A DNA stretch of 50,559 nucleotides from an uncultured Kangiella sp. (GTDB lineage Bacteria; Pseudomonadota; Gammaproteobacteria; Enterobacterales; Kangiellaceae), in NCBI GenBank assembly GCA_950096615.1, contig CATNCP010000021.1, forward strand, positions 1 to 50,559, in the 5' to 3' direction. This document shows positions 1-9,152 of the stretch, piece by piece. The position numbers were made by a program, and so were the translations under genes. Each line of letters opens with the position of its first letter. Position 1 is the stretch's first letter. Under the pieces are notes generated by a model. It did not search any database and was not told where the DNA came from. It saw only the letters and a program-made list of their open reading frames with translations.

Positions 1-123
1 TGGGGCGTGGTTTTAGGGCCTGTCGGAATGTTACTGTCAGTACCACTGACCATCATCGTTAAAATCATCCTCGACAGTAATAAAGAAACCCAATGGATCG
101 GCATTATGTTGGGTGATAAATAA
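1..123 (+). CDS. AI-2E family transporter, C-terminal fragment
   Basis: The window opens inside a gene; the last 40 residues are readable and end at TAA 121-123. The tail has the pattern G[15 protein letters not shown] followed by a lysine and an isoleucine-rich stretch. This matches the last membrane segment of AI-2E/PerM-type transporters, a polytopic inner-membrane family whose members export small molecules or ions. Only the C-terminus is visible, so substrate and full length cannot be judged. The next gene starts about 50 bases later on the same strand and may be co-transcribed. Confidence 0.7.
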   Translation, partial: WGVVLGPVGMLLSVPLTIIVKIILDSNKETQWIGIMLGDK

Positions 124-176
124 TACAACAAACCACCTTGGTTTAACGAAAGAAATGCTTGTATTTTGGGGCACAT

Positions 177-974
177 ATGGAACTTGAAATAACGGTAGTA
201 GATGCTTTTACAGACTCCGTTTTTGGCGGTAACCCAGCAGCAGTAATTATTACTGATGAATGGTTACCTGATAATCTAATGCAATCTATTGCGGCCGAAA
301 ATAATCTTTCTGAAACGGCATTTTTGGTTGCAGCTGATCCAGCAACATACAGCATCCGATGGTTCTCACCGATGACTGAAATTGATTTTTGTGGTCATGC
401 GACTTTAGCCTCGGCTTTTGTCCTATTTAGTAGGTGCTCTGAGTTAGCTAATATTAAATTTTTAGCCGAGGCTGTTGGAGAACTATTAGTCGAGAAAGTT
501 GAAACGGGGAGAGTTCAAATGAACTTTCCGAATACTAAGCCTGATAAAGTTGAAGCCATTCCTGACTATTTGGTTGCTGGGCTGTCCATCCCACCGAAAG
601 AAGTTTATTCTAATTCGCAGGCTTATTTTGTGATTTATGAATCGGAATCTGACGTATTATCTGTGCAGTGTAATAACGATACTCTGAAGAAACTCGGACC
701 GCTAGACGTAGTCGTAACCTCTCAGTCTGACTCACAGGATTATGATTTTACTTCAAGATATTTTTGGCCGGCTAACGGCGGAGACGAAGACCCAGTGACA
801 GGATCAATTCATACCGGTCTGGCGCCGCTGTGGGCTGAGCGTCTTGGAAAAAATAATCTAGTCGCCTTCCAGGCTTCAAAGCGTGGAGGTGTGCTGAAAT
901 GTGTAGTGGCAGGTCAAAGGGTCATTATTTCTGGCAATGCCGTTCAGTACCTGAATGGAACTATCACTGTTTAG
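177..974 (+). CDS. PhzF family isomerase/epimerase-like protein
   Basis: A 265-residue protein of usual PhzF length. The N-terminus reads V-D-A-F-T-D-x-x-F-G-G-N-P-A-A-V, the classic first PhzF motif. The conserved catalytic Glu lies in N-L-S-E-T-A-F (about residue 46). The paired second-half motifs D-F-C-G-H-A-T (near residue 72) and G-G-D-E-D-P-V-T-G-S (near residue 200) are present. These enzymes have a two-domain diaminopimelate-epimerase fold and catalyse proton shifts on small metabolites; most, as here, are not next to phenazine genes, so the substrate is unknown. I chose ATG 177 because a GGGG ribosome-binding stretch lies just upstream; a TTG at 159 in the same frame is weaker. Confidence 0.88.
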   Translation: MELEITVVDAFTDSVFGGNPAAVIITDEWLPDNLMQSIAAENNLSETAFLVAADPATYSIRWFSPMTEIDFCGHATLASAFVLFSRCSELANIKFLAEAVGELLVEKVETGRVQMNFPNTKPDKVEAIPDYLVAGLSIPPKEVYSNSQAYFVIYESESDVLSVQCNNDTLKKLGPLDVVVTSQSDSQDYDFTSRYFWPANGGDEDPVTGSIHTGLAPLWAERLGKNNLVAFQASKRGGVLKCVVAGQRVIISGNAVQYLNGTITV

Positions 975-1076
975 AGCGAGCCTTTTAAGCAAGCTTCTAA
1001 CCAAATCATAACTGTGAACTTTTTTAGAGGAAGTGATTGTGGCTCTAGAGTGTCTATAATTGCATTGCAAGCCGGA

Positions 1077-1103
1077 ATAAAAAAGCCCTGCAAAAGCAGG
1101 GCT
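1077..1103 (-). terminator. Intrinsic terminator of the efflux operon
   Basis: An 8-bp perfect stem (1084-1091 with 1096-1103) with a four-base A loop, flanked on its left by an A-run that reads as a U-tract on the minus strand. It lies 39 bases beyond the stop of the outer-membrane efflux gene and closes that operon. Confidence 0.85.
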
Positions 1104-1141
1104 GAGTGGAGTGAATAAACACTAAGGGGGTAGATTTAGGT

Positions 1142-2641
1142 TTACTCTGTTACTCCGGAACTTTGTGCTTCTGTATCCATACCTTCAGCATCGTTCTTAG
1201 GTGCGTAAGTCACGGCTTTGTCGCCGCCGCCAAGTGCTTTATATAACGAGATAACATTCGCTAATTGTGCGCGTTCTGTTTCGAGTAATGCTTGCTCGGC
1301 TGTGAATTGGTCTTGTTGTGCGTTGAGCACTTCAAGGTAACTCGCTAGACCAGCTTTATACTTTGCTTCTGCTAACTGTAGGCGTTTGCTTTGCGCTTTG
1401 ACCAAGGAACGGTTAGCTTCTAATTCACCACCGTAGGTTGAGCGGTTAGCCATCAACTGATACACCTCTGAGAAAGCCTGTTGCACCGCTTTTTCATACT
1501 CAGCAATTAAACGCTGCTGTTGTGCTTCGGCAATATCTAAGTTCGCATGCAGGCCATTATTGAAGATAGGAATTCGGATGGATGGCATAAAGCTCCATGC
1601 TTTGGATTCGCTATCAAACAAGTTATCGAACTCCGTACTTGAGTAGCCATACTGCCCCGTTAAGCTGATTGACGGGAAGAAAGCTGCACGAGCAGCACCA
1701 ATATTGGCATTAGCCGCATATAAGCTTTGTTCCGCTGATAAAACGTCAGGGCGGCTTAATAGCACTTCTGAGTTGATGTTGTCAGGAAGCTCAATGGCCA
1801 TCGCGGCTAACTTTAATTGTTCAGTATCAAAGTTAACGGCTGACAAAGGCTTGCCGATTAATAGCTCTAGCGCACTTTTTGCAGCAGCATGAGCACGGTC
1901 GAATTGTGCTTTTTGCGCGCTAACAGTGGCTAAGGCGGCCTGTGCTTGCGCTAAATCCAGTTCGCTGGCGATACCTGTGTCGAGGCGCTTTTGAATCAAG
2001 TCTAAGCTTTCTTGACGGCTTTTTAGCGTCTTTTCCGCGAGGTTTAAACTGCGGTAAGCAGAAATCCAGCTGTAGTAGGCGTTAGCCGTTTGGGCGATAA
2101 CGCTTAACTTTACTGAGCGAGCGGCTTCAGCACTGGCAAGATACTGTGCTAAAGCGGCATCGTTGAGCGAGCGAACACGTCCAAACAGATCTAACTCATA
2201 CGACATTAAACCGACGTTTGCGCTGTAAACATCTTGGATGCTATCAACGCCAGGGATAGTGAAGACATTGGCCGAATTTTTAGTACGGGTTTGACTAACT
2301 TCACCGCTGATTGACGGGAATAAATCTTCGCGCTGTACTTGATAGCGACCTTCGACTTCCGCCATACGAGCGATAGCAATGCGCAAGTCTGTATTCGACT
2401 GCAATGCCTCTTCTATCATGACGCGTGCGTTGGAATCAGGGAAAAAGTCCTGCCAAGCTTCTAGCGTGAAAGCGGCATCCTGCGCTTTCAACTTCTGCCC
2501 AGTATCTTGTCCAAAGCTCTGCTCAATAGAGGTTTGCGGACGTTCATTATTCGGCGCCATGGATAGGCAGCCAGATAAAATCAAACTAGCTGCCAAGGCC
2601 GTGACGGAGGTTAGGCTTTTGCTGGTTAACGATTTAGTCAT
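1142..2641 (-). CDS. RND efflux outer-membrane lipoprotein (OprM/NodT family)
   Basis: A TolC-like channel of about 499 residues that would form the outer-membrane duct of the tripartite pump encoded upstream. The N-terminus is a lipoprotein signal peptide with lipobox L-S-G-C, giving an acylated Cys at residue 25. The body contains two outer-membrane-efflux repeats; family motifs seen include S-R-P-D-V-L-x-A-E-Q in the middle and A-R-A-A-F-F-P-S-I-S-L-T-G. ATG 2641 is chosen over an upstream in-frame start because it gives a proper signal peptide and follows a GGAG at good distance. This start overlaps the end of the RND gene by 8 bases, indicating translational coupling. A threonine/glutamate-rich tail is not a recognised domain. 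OprM-type rather than E. coli TolC-type is indicated by the lipobox. Confidence 0.93.
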   Translation of the reverse strand: MTKSLTSKSLTSVTALAASLILSGCLSMAPNNERPQTSIEQSFGQDTGQKLKAQDAAFTLEAWQDFFPDSNARVMIEEALQSNTDLRIAIARMAEVEGRYQVQREDLFPSISGEVSQTRTKNSANVFTIPGVDSIQDVYSANVGLMSYELDLFGRVRSLNDAALAQYLASAEAARSVKLSVIAQTANAYYSWISAYRSLNLAEKTLKSRQESLDLIQKRLDTGIASELDLAQAQAALATVSAQKAQFDRAHAAAKSALELLIGKPLSAVNFDTEQLKLAAMAIELPDNINSEVLLSRPDVLSAEQSLYAANANIGAARAAFFPSISLTGQYGYSSTEFDNLFDSESKAWSFMPSIRIPIFNNGLHANLDIAEAQQQRLIAEYEKAVQQAFSEVYQLMANRSTYGGELEANRSLVKAQSKRLQLAEAKYKAGLASYLEVLNAQQDQFTAEQALLETERAQLANVISLYKALGGGDKAVTYAPKNDAEGMDTEAQSSGVTE

Positions 2642-5600
2642 CTTTAATCTCCATACCTTTAGCGGCAAGTTCGTAGTGTTTTAGCTTTCTTGGGAAAATC
2701 TTGCGCACCAGCAAGTAGAATACTGGCACGAAGAAGATGGCCAACACAGCCGCGGAAATCATACCGCCCATTACGCTGGTACCGATGGCTTGGCGACTTG
2801 CTGAACCTGCGCCAGTAGCAAGTACCAGAGGTAACACACCCATGATAAACGCTAATGAAGTCATTAGGATCGGACGCAAACGTAAGCGACAAGCTTCGGT
2901 CACCGCTTCAAGCGCACTCTTGCCTTCACCTTGAGCTTCACGAGCGAACTCGACGATAAGAATCGCGTTTTTCGCCGATAAACCAATAATGGTGATGAGG
3001 CCCACTTTAAAGTAAATGTCATTGGCCATAGAGCTGAGTTCTGCAAAAAGTATTGAACCCAAGATACCCAGTGGCACGACTAACACTACGGCCAACGGTA
3101 CCGACCAACTTTCATACAGTGCAGCTAGCACTAAGAAAATAACTAAGAAAGATAAGCTGAATAAAAGTGCCGTTTGGTTACCTGCGACTTTTTCTTCGAG
3201 CGACTGTCCAGACCATTCATAGCCAATCCCTTTGGGTAAGTTTTCTGCAAATTGTTCCATCAGCATCATAACTTCGCCTGAGCTCACGCCTTCAGCGCCA
3301 TTACCGGTTAATGGAATCGAGGCAGAACCGTTGTAGCGCGTTAACTTGGCTGGTGCTTCCGTCCACTTGGCAGTCGCAACTTCGGATAAATTAACCAAGT
3401 CGCCTTGAGTGTTGCGGATCTGCATGCTTAGGATTTCTTCAGGCGTTGAGCGAGTCTCTGCATCTGACTGAATCCACACTTGGCGTACTTTCTGCCCTTC
3501 GACATAGTCATTGATGTAGGCTGAGCCGAGAGCGATCTGAAGCGTATTGTTCAGCTCGCCAATATCAATACCCAGTGAGCGCGCTTTAACGCGATCCACT
3601 TCAAACGTTAACAGCGGCGCTGGTGGTAATGTATCAGGGCGAATTTCAGCAAACTTGCCTGATTCGGACGCCATGCCAATTAACTGGTAGGCGGCTCCCA
3701 TCAATTGTTGCGTTCCGACTCCAGACTTATCTTGTAACTGGAAGTCGAAGCCGCTGCTGTTACCTAGGCCAGGAATTGACGGCATGTTAAAGGCGAAGGT
3801 GTTACCTTCTTGGTACTTCATAAACTCTGCCGTCGCAGCACCCGCTAATTCATCAGCATTACGCATCTCTTCACGCTCAGCCCATGGCTTTAAATTGACA
3901 AAGGTGATCGAAGTATTTTGGCCGGTACCGAAGAAACTGAAGCCCGCTACGGTGATGATTCGCTCAACTTCAGGCTGATCCAAGAACCAAGCATCGGTTT
4001 TCTTGGTTAACTCAAGCGTCCGCGCGCGCGTCGAGCCTGATGGCATTAATGATGACGCCACGATGAAGCCTTGGTCTTCCGATGGAACGAAGCCTGTCGG
4101 CATGCTGGCAAAGCGCCAGCCGACAAAAGCAGTAATCACGGCAAACACAGCCATCGTGATCCACAAGCCCGTTTTACTGAACAGTTTTTTGACGTTAGTC
4201 ATATAAGTATCAGTAAACTTGTTGAAGCCAGTGTTAAACCAGCGGAACGGCGCCCATTCTTTTTTGCCTTCTTTTTCCTTTTTCAATAAACCTTGCGCGA
4301 TAGCTGGGCTTAATGACAAAGAGAGGAATGCAGAAATAGAAACGCTCAGTACAATAGTTAGCGAGAATTGCTGATAAATACGCCCAACGGATCCTGAGAA
4401 GAAAGCCATCGGAATAAATACCGCAATCAATACAGCCGTGGTACCGATAATTGCGCCAGAAATCTGCTTCATGGCTTTTTTGGTCGCTTGATAAGGGCCA
4501 ATATCTTCTTCGTCGAGAATACGTTTAATATTTTCTACAACAATAATCGCATCATCGACCACGATACCAATCGCTAATACCATGGCGAACATGGTCAGCA
4601 TGTTGATAGAGAAACCGAGCAAGTAAAGCCCCATGCCAGTACCAATTAATGACACAGGCACCACGATCAGCGGAATTAATGTTGTGCGCCAGCTCTGTAA
4701 GAATAAGAACATGACTAAGGTTACTAAGAATACCGCTTCGATTAACGTCTGAACCACTTGGCTAATTGACTCGTCGACAAAGATGGATGTGTCGTAAGGA
4801 ATCACCCACTCAACGTCTTCGGGAAAATATTGCTCAAGCTCTGACATTTTGGCTTTAACCGACTCTGCCGCCTCTAAGGCGTTACCGGCGTTGCTCAGCT
4901 TTAGTGCAAAAGCTGCAGAGTCTTGGCCGTTCAACATTGCTGCAGAGCCATAGTTATTGGCGCCACGTTCAACTTCAGCAACGTCTTTTAGGCGAACAAT
5001 GGCACCGTCGCTTGAAGAACGCAGAATAATGTTACCGAACTCGTCCGGTGTCGATAATCTAGAAGGAACTAAGATCGTCGCATTTATTTGCTGGTTGCTT
5101 GGCGAAGGTAGTGAGCCGAGTTCGCCAGTTGCTAATTGTGCGTTCTGATCGCGAATGGCTTGTGAAATTTCACTGGGCGTAATGGCGTAAGAAGCCATTT
5201 TCTTAGGATCAACCCACACACGCATGGCGTAAGTTGAGCTGAAGAGTTGGGCGCTACCAATACCATCGATACGGCGCATTTCACCTAAAATCGCACGATC
5301 AACATAATCGCCTAGATCGGTAGCATCATGAGTACCGTTGGGCGAATAAAGCGAAACCACCATCAAAAAATCAGGACGTGTTTTATCAATATTCACACCC
5401 TGAGTTCGTACTGACGCTGGCAAACGCGCCTCAACGCGCTTGAGACGGTTCTGAACTTCAACACCGGCGATATCAGTGTCTGTACCGGTTGCAAAGGTTA
5501 AAACGATGGTCGAAGTACCGGTACGTGAACTATCAGACTTAATGTAACGTAAGCCTTCGATACCATTCATCTCTTCCTCGATAACGCTGGTAACCGTGTC

Positions 5601-5774
5601 TTCAATCACTTCCGCAGAAGCGCCTGGATAACTAGCCGTTACCGTGACTTGCGGTGGTGAAATATCGGGATACGCCATCACCGGCAAGTTCTGAACTGCT
5701 AGCGCACCGCCTAGCAGTACCAGTAAAGATATAACCCATGCAAAGATAGGTCGGTTAATAAAAAACTGTGCCAT
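2634..5774 (-). CDS. RND multidrug efflux inner-membrane transporter (HAE1 family, AcrB/MexB-like)
   Basis: A 1046-residue proton-driven trimeric exporter, the usual length for the hydrophobe/amphiphile efflux-1 family. The N-terminus M-A-x-F-F-I-N-R-P-I-F-A-W-V is typical of AcrB/MexB. Transmembrane segment 4 carries the paired proton-relay aspartates Asp407-Asp408 in G-I-V-V-D-D-A-I, and the later relay lysine is in G-L-S-A-K-N-A-I-L-I. Large periplasmic loops lie at about 40-330 and 560-870. The gene follows the fusion protein by 9 bases and overlaps the outer-membrane gene by 8, so the pump is one transcript. Related pumps export antibiotics, dyes, detergents and bile salts; the actual substrates here cannot be read from sequence. 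Confidence 0.96.
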   Translation of the reverse strand: MAQFFINRPIFAWVISLLVLLGGALAVQNLPVMAYPDISPPQVTVTASYPGASAEVIEDTVTSVIEEEMNGIEGLRYIKSDSSRTGTSTIVLTFATGTDTDIAGVEVQNRLKRVEARLPASVRTQGVNIDKTRPDFLMVVSLYSPNGTHDATDLGDYVDRAILGEMRRIDGIGSAQLFSSTYAMRVWVDPKKMASYAITPSEISQAIRDQNAQLATGELGSLPSPSNQQINATILVPSRLSTPDEFGNIILRSSSDGAIVRLKDVAEVERGANNYGSAAMLNGQDSAAFALKLSNAGNALEAAESVKAKMSELEQYFPEDVEWVIPYDTSIFVDESISQVVQTLIEAVFLVTLVMFLFLQSWRTTLIPLIVVPVSLIGTGMGLYLLGFSINMLTMFAMVLAIGIVVDDAIIVVENIKRILDEEDIGPYQATKKAMKQISGAIIGTTAVLIAVFIPMAFFSGSVGRIYQQFSLTIVLSVSISAFLSLSLSPAIAQGLLKKEKEGKKEWAPFRWFNTGFNKFTDTYMTNVKKLFSKTGLWITMAVFAVITAFVGWRFASMPTGFVPSEDQGFIVASSLMPSGSTRARTLELTKKTDAWFLDQPEVERIITVAGFSFFGTGQNTSITFVNLKPWAEREEMRNADELAGAATAEFMKYQEGNTFAFNMPSIPGLGNSSGFDFQLQDKSGVGTQQLMGAAYQLIGMASESGKFAEIRPDTLPPAPLLTFEVDRVKARSLGIDIGELNNTLQIALGSAYINDYVEGQKVRQVWIQSDAETRSTPEEILSMQIRNTQGDLVNLSEVATAKWTEAPAKLTRYNGSASIPLTGNGAEGVSSGEVMMLMEQFAENLPKGIGYEWSGQSLEEKVAGNQTALLFSLSFLVIFLVLAALYESWSVPLAVVLVVPLGILGSILFAELSSMANDIYFKVGLITIIGLSAKNAILIVEFAREAQGEGKSALEAVTEACRLRLRPILMTSLAFIMGVLPLVLATGAGSASRQAIGTSVMGGMISAAVLAIFFVPVFYLLVRKIFPRKLKHYELAAKGMEIKDD

Positions 5775-5783
5775 AAGTGATAC

Positions 5784-6929
5784 CTATTGTTGCGTATGAG
5801 ACGCTTCCGCTTCTTGTGGTTTATTAGAGTTTGGCAAAATTTGTACAGGCGTTCCGGGTTGCAGGAACTGGGTATTGCTGACGATAACTTTATCGCCTTT
5901 TGCGAGCCCACTTTTGATGACCCAGCTGGTGCCCATCATTGGTCCTAGCTCGACAGGTTGCATGGCTAACTTACCGTCTTTGACCACTTTAACCATGGCG
6001 CCTTGAGCCGTTACTTGCACTGCTTTTTGTGGAACCTGAAGCAAAGTTTGAGAGTCTGCGACAGGTGCCTTAACGCGCACGAACATGCCAGGCAACAATG
6101 TGTTGTCTGGGTTTTTAACGGTGGCACGAAGCAAAATTGAGCCAGTATCGCGATCGACCGAGAGGCTAGAAAATTCTAAATGCCCAGGATGTTCATAAGG
6201 CGTACCGTCGTTGAATAATATTTCGACCTGTTGAGATTCTGAGTCAGTAGCGTCTGAATTAGAGAATAATTCGCGCATCTTGTTAATCTCAGTTGGAGAG
6301 CGCGTAAAGTCGACATACACTTCATCTAACTGTTCAATGGTCGCTAGGTGAGTAGCGTTAGCGGCGCTAACGAGAGTACCTTCAGTGACTAACGCGCGAC
6401 CGATGCGTCCAGAAATTGGCGCTTCAACGGTGGCGTAATCTAGGCTGATCTGAGCTTTCTCTAACTCAGCTTTGGCCTGCTCAACGCGAGCGTCTGCTTG
6501 ATGGCTTTGCGCTAAATAAGTGTCGTACTCTTGCTGACTTACAGCGCCTTGCTTTAAAAGCTCTTCGTAACGCTTTAACGTTTGTTTATTTAACTTCTGC
6601 TGTGCTCGCGCGTTGCTCAAGTCAGCTTTAGCTGCGTTGAGGTTCGCTTTCATCACACGGTCATCGATTTGGAAAAGAGGCTGCCCCTGCTTCACATCTA
6701 CGCCTTCAGTAAACAGGCGCTTCTCAAGGATGCCATCAACTCGTGCGCGAACTTCTGACGTTCGAACGGCCACTACACGTCCTGGTAAATTTTGGGTAAT
6801 GGTTGTGGTGTCTGAAGTTACTTCAGCGACTTGTACCGGCGCTGCTTGCTGTTCTCCCTGCTGAGCGGCATAACTTGTCGAAACGCTAGCAGTTACCAAC
6901 AAAGTACTAATTAATATTGCTTTTTTCAT
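5784..6929 (-). CDS. RND efflux periplasmic membrane fusion protein (AcrA/MexA-like)
   Basis: A 381-residue adaptor that links the RND pump to its outer-membrane channel. It begins with a cleavable signal peptide (M-K-K-A-I-L-I-S-T-L-L-V-T-A, cleavage near A-Y-A-A) and, unlike AcrA, has no lipobox cysteine at the cleavage site. The order is beta-barrel strand, lipoyl half-motif (R-A-R-V-D-G-I-L-E-K-R), a long alpha-hairpin rich in Ala/Gln/Lys at about residues 90-160, the second lipoyl half (V-E-A-P-I-S-G-R-I-G-R), then barrel and membrane-proximal domains. It begins 6 bases after the tetR stop codon, so it is transcribed with the regulator. Loss of the lipid anchor is seen in other fusion proteins and need not impair function. 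Confidence 0.95.
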   Translation of the reverse strand: MKKAILISTLLVTASVSTSYAAQQGEQQAAPVQVAEVTSDTTTITQNLPGRVVAVRTSEVRARVDGILEKRLFTEGVDVKQGQPLFQIDDRVMKANLNAAKADLSNARAQQKLNKQTLKRYEELLKQGAVSQQEYDTYLAQSHQADARVEQAKAELEKAQISLDYATVEAPISGRIGRALVTEGTLVSAANATHLATIEQLDEVYVDFTRSPTEINKMRELFSNSDATDSESQQVEILFNDGTPYEHPGHLEFSSLSVDRDTGSILLRATVKNPDNTLLPGMFVRVKAPVADSQTLLQVPQKAVQVTAQGAMVKVVKDGKLAMQPVELGPMMGTSWVIKSGLAKGDKVIVSNTQFLQPGTPVQILPNSNKPQEAEASHTQQ

Positions 6930-6935
6930 AACGCT

Positions 6936-7514
6936 TTATCCTTCCGTAACTTGCTTGGAGTTGCTGAGCGCAGCCCAAGCAAAGTTGACCATTGATTCAA
7001 TTTTTTCATCGGTGATTTCTACTTGATTCACATAGTAGTAATGCATCAAGTAGCTTATTCCGCCGTAGATCGATAAATGTTGTTCTGGTGCATCGGGAGA
7101 GCCGATAACGCCTGCCTCATAGGCATCTTTATAGAGATTAATGAAGGTCTCAAATACAGGGTACAACTTGTCGCGAGTTTCCTGAGTGATGACAGGAGAA
7201 AAGGCGTACAAATGTAGAAACCTAAAGTAAGAGCAATGATCCAACATAAACCGTATGGTTGAGGTATAGACGCCTTTGAAGCGTGCCTCAAAACTAGCCT
7301 CAGGGTCATAATGCTCTAGCAAAAACTCAACTTCATTCTGCTTTACATAGAGGAAGCACTCGTTAATCAGGTGTTCCTTTCCCTCAAAATAGTTGTAAAC
7401 GCTGCCGGTCGCGACTTCGGCTTCTTTGGCAACCAGTGCCATAGAAGAGCCTTGCAGACCGCGTTCAACGAATGAACGAATCGCTGCCTCAAGAATTTGA
7501 TGTTTCTTGGACAT
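6936..7514 (-). CDS. TetR/AcrR family repressor of the efflux operon
   Basis: A 192-residue one-domain-plus-ligand-pocket regulator. The N-terminal helix-turn-helix is visible as S-S-M-A-L-V-A-K-E-A-E-V-A-T-G-S-V-Y-N-Y-F, followed by the typical F-x-G-K-E-H-L-I. The C-terminal part is the variable ligand-binding and dimer region. I start the protein at ATG 7514: two earlier in-frame starts (7547, 7574) lie upstream of, or inside, the predicted promoter and operator, so they would not be transcribed. No strong Shine-Dalgarno precedes 7514. The gene is the first of the efflux operon and reads in the same direction, unlike the divergent acrR-acrAB layout. It probably represses its own promoter and the pump until a ligand is bound; that is inference from position and family. 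Confidence 0.9.
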   Translation of the reverse strand: MSKKHQILEAAIRSFVERGLQGSSMALVAKEAEVATGSVYNYFEGKEHLINECFLYVKQNEVEFLLEHYDPEASFEARFKGVYTSTIRFMLDHCSYFRFLHLYAFSPVITQETRDKLYPVFETFINLYKDAYEAGVIGSPDAPEQHLSIYGGISYLMHYYYVNQVEITDEKIESMVNFAWAALSNSKQVTEG

Positions 7515-7530
7515 AGTTAAAAAATAATAA

Positions 7531-7544
7531 AATGAACGTTCATT
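7531..7544. promoter_or_regulatory. Perfect palindrome over the tetR start point, likely TetR operator
   Basis: The 14-base sequence AATGAACGTTCATT equals its own reverse complement. On the minus strand it begins one base after the predicted -10 box and covers the expected transcription start, the position where a repressor blocks open-complex formation. TetR-family repressors commonly bind such palindromes in their own promoter. Confidence 0.7.
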
Positions 7545-7545
7545 C

Positions 7546-7574
7546 ATTTTAGGTGGTTCGGACCACTGACGCAA
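7546..7574 (-). promoter_or_regulatory. Sigma-70-type promoter of the tetR-efflux operon
   Basis: Read on the minus strand: -35 box TTGCGT (7574-7569), exactly 17 bases of spacer, -10 box TAAAAT (7551-7546). A start about seven bases on, near 7539, gives a leader of about 25 bases to ATG 7514 and supports that start codon. Confidence 0.65.
7553..7566. promoter_or_regulatory. Second inverted repeat, in the spacer of the tetR promoter
   Basis: GTGGT and ACCAC arms separated by TCGG lie entirely between the -35 and -10 boxes of the efflux promoter. A protein bound here would block or, if it twists the DNA like MerR-family regulators, activate the promoter. It differs in sequence from the palindrome at 7531-7544, so it may be for another regulator, or may be chance. 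Confidence 0.4.
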
Positions 7575-7745
7575 CCGATGACAGTGAAGTATTTGTTAAA
7601 TTGTGTGTCCATTTTGCTTTATTGAGTAGGGTGAATTTTGCTTAAGCGGGTGGTAATATCAGTAAGATTCTGAAAATACTGATAATTTTTTTAAACATAA
7701 CAATATCCACCATTAGCTAAAAAAATTGGTTGATAGGAGATTTCT

Positions 7746-9101
7746 ATGAGTAAGTGGGCGCAGTTAATCGTGTTTGTCACTTTGTGGTTGAGCGGGCTAT
7801 CCGCTCAGACAGAAGACTATAAGCAAGGTATTGAGATTGCTGAAACACCAGCAGTGTTGTCTCATCGAGACAGAGTTGAACCTGTGAACCGTATTGTGAA
7901 GCATCGATTGGACCATTTATTACCTCGTTTGATGAAAGAGTCAGATTTGGATATGTGGCTGGTGATTAATCGAGAATATGGCGAGGATGCGCTCTTTTAC
8001 ACCCTAGTTCCAGAGCCAACTTTTGCTGCCAGACGAACGACTTTATTGGTCTTTGCTAAAAAAGGGAATACCGTTGAGCGCTTTAGTGTCAGCCGATATA
8101 ACATTGGTGACTTCTATAAATCGCGCTGGCAAGGCGGGACCGTTAATCAGCAGTGGGATCGACTGGCTGAAATCATCGAAGATTACGACCCCAAAAGCAT
8201 CGGAATCAATGTTAGCGAAGAGTGGGCTTTAGCCGATGGTTTAACCCAAGGACTGCATCAAAAATTACTCAAGCACTTACCAGAAAAATACCAAGAGCGT
8301 TTGGTGAGTTCTGAGGAGTTAGTCATCCGTTGGATGGAAACGCGCACAGCGCCAGAGTTAGCAGTGTATCCTCAAATAGTTAAAATCGCCCGCGGCGTTA
8401 TAGATGAAGCGTTCTCCAACAAGGTGATTACGCCGGGAGTAACCACTGATCAGGATGTTGCTTGGTATATTCGCGAGCGCTTTGAGGAGCTTGGTGTAAA
8501 ACCGTGGTTCCAGCCTTATGTCACTATCCAGCGCCAAGGTGATAAGAACTCACCAGACTCGGCATTTTATGGCAAAGGCAATCGAACGATCGAGCCGGGG
8601 GATATTATTCATACCGATGTGGGCTTGTGTTACTTAAAGCTTTGTACGGACACGCAGGAGATGGGCTATGTCGCTAAGTTTGGTGAGTATGAAGTGACTC
8701 AAGGCTTAGTAAAGGCATTAAAGGTAGGAAATCAGTGGCAGGATATATTGGCGGCAGAGTTTAAAGCTGGCAGGACGGGTAATGAGATCCTAGAAGCGAC
8801 TCATAAAGCTTCGAAGCGACAAGGTATTGACTCCAGCACTTATACTCATCCACTGGGTTTTGTCGGTCATGCGATTGGTCCGACAATAGGTATGTGGGAT
8901 AACCAAGGGCCGACGCCTGTCAAAGGTGACTGGAAATTGTATCCTAATACGGGTTATGCCATAGAAGGTAATGTCAAAGTGAACTTACCGGAATGGGATG
9001 ATCAACCGGTTCAGATCATGCTAGAGCAATCAGCAGTATTTGATGGTGAGAGCGTGATTTATTTAGGTGGCCGACAAACGGAGTGGCACTTTGTTCGTTA
9101 A
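7746..9101 (+). CDS. Secreted M24 family metallopeptidase (Xaa-Pro aminopeptidase-like)
   Basis: A 451-residue protein with an N-terminal signal peptide (hydrophobic residues 6-18, cleavage near L-S-A-Q). A creatinase-like N-terminal domain precedes the C-terminal pita-bread catalytic domain at about 210-445. All five expected dinuclear metal ligands are present: Asp291, Asp302, His375, Glu407 and Glu427. The family removes N-terminal residues next to proline or acts on related peptides; the periplasmic or secreted location suggests use of environmental peptides, fitting the secreted proteases nearby. ATG 7746 has an AGGAGA ribosome-binding site. It is transcribed away from the efflux operon. 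Prolidase or dipeptidase activity is an alternative. Confidence 0.88.
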   Translation: MSKWAQLIVFVTLWLSGLSAQTEDYKQGIEIAETPAVLSHRDRVEPVNRIVKHRLDHLLPRLMKESDLDMWLVINREYGEDALFYTLVPEPTFAARRTTLLVFAKKGNTVERFSVSRYNIGDFYKSRWQGGTVNQQWDRLAEIIEDYDPKSIGINVSEEWALADGLTQGLHQKLLKHLPEKYQERLVSSEELVIRWMETRTAPELAVYPQIVKIARGVIDEAFSNKVITPGVTTDQDVAWYIRERFEELGVKPWFQPYVTIQRQGDKNSPDSAFYGKGNRTIEPGDIIHTDVGLCYLKLCTDTQEMGYVAKFGEYEVTQGLVKALKVGNQWQDILAAEFKAGRTGNEILEATHKASKRQGIDSSTYTHPLGFVGHAIGPTIGMWDNQGPTPVKGDWKLYPNTGYAIEGNVKVNLPEWDDQPVQIMLEQSAVFDGESVIYLGGRQTEWHFVR

Positions 9102-9119
9102 TCTGTGGGGCGAGCACTA

Positions 9120-9152
9120 AAAAGGCAGCTTTAAGCGGCCTTTTGTTTTTTT
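9120..9152 (+). terminator. Terminator after the M24 peptidase gene
   Basis: A stem AAAAGGC/GCCTTTT (9120-9126 with 9138-9144) with an 11-base loop, followed by a T-rich tract on the plus strand. It overlaps the last codons of the convergent thioesterase-like gene and, because of its flanking A-run, may also act on the minus strand. Confidence 0.6.

Noticed and set aside
7515-7574. N-terminal extension of the TetR protein
   Set aside because: Its start codons would lie inside or upstream of the predicted promoter and operator, and TetR family proteins normally begin just before the first helix, as with the start at 7514.
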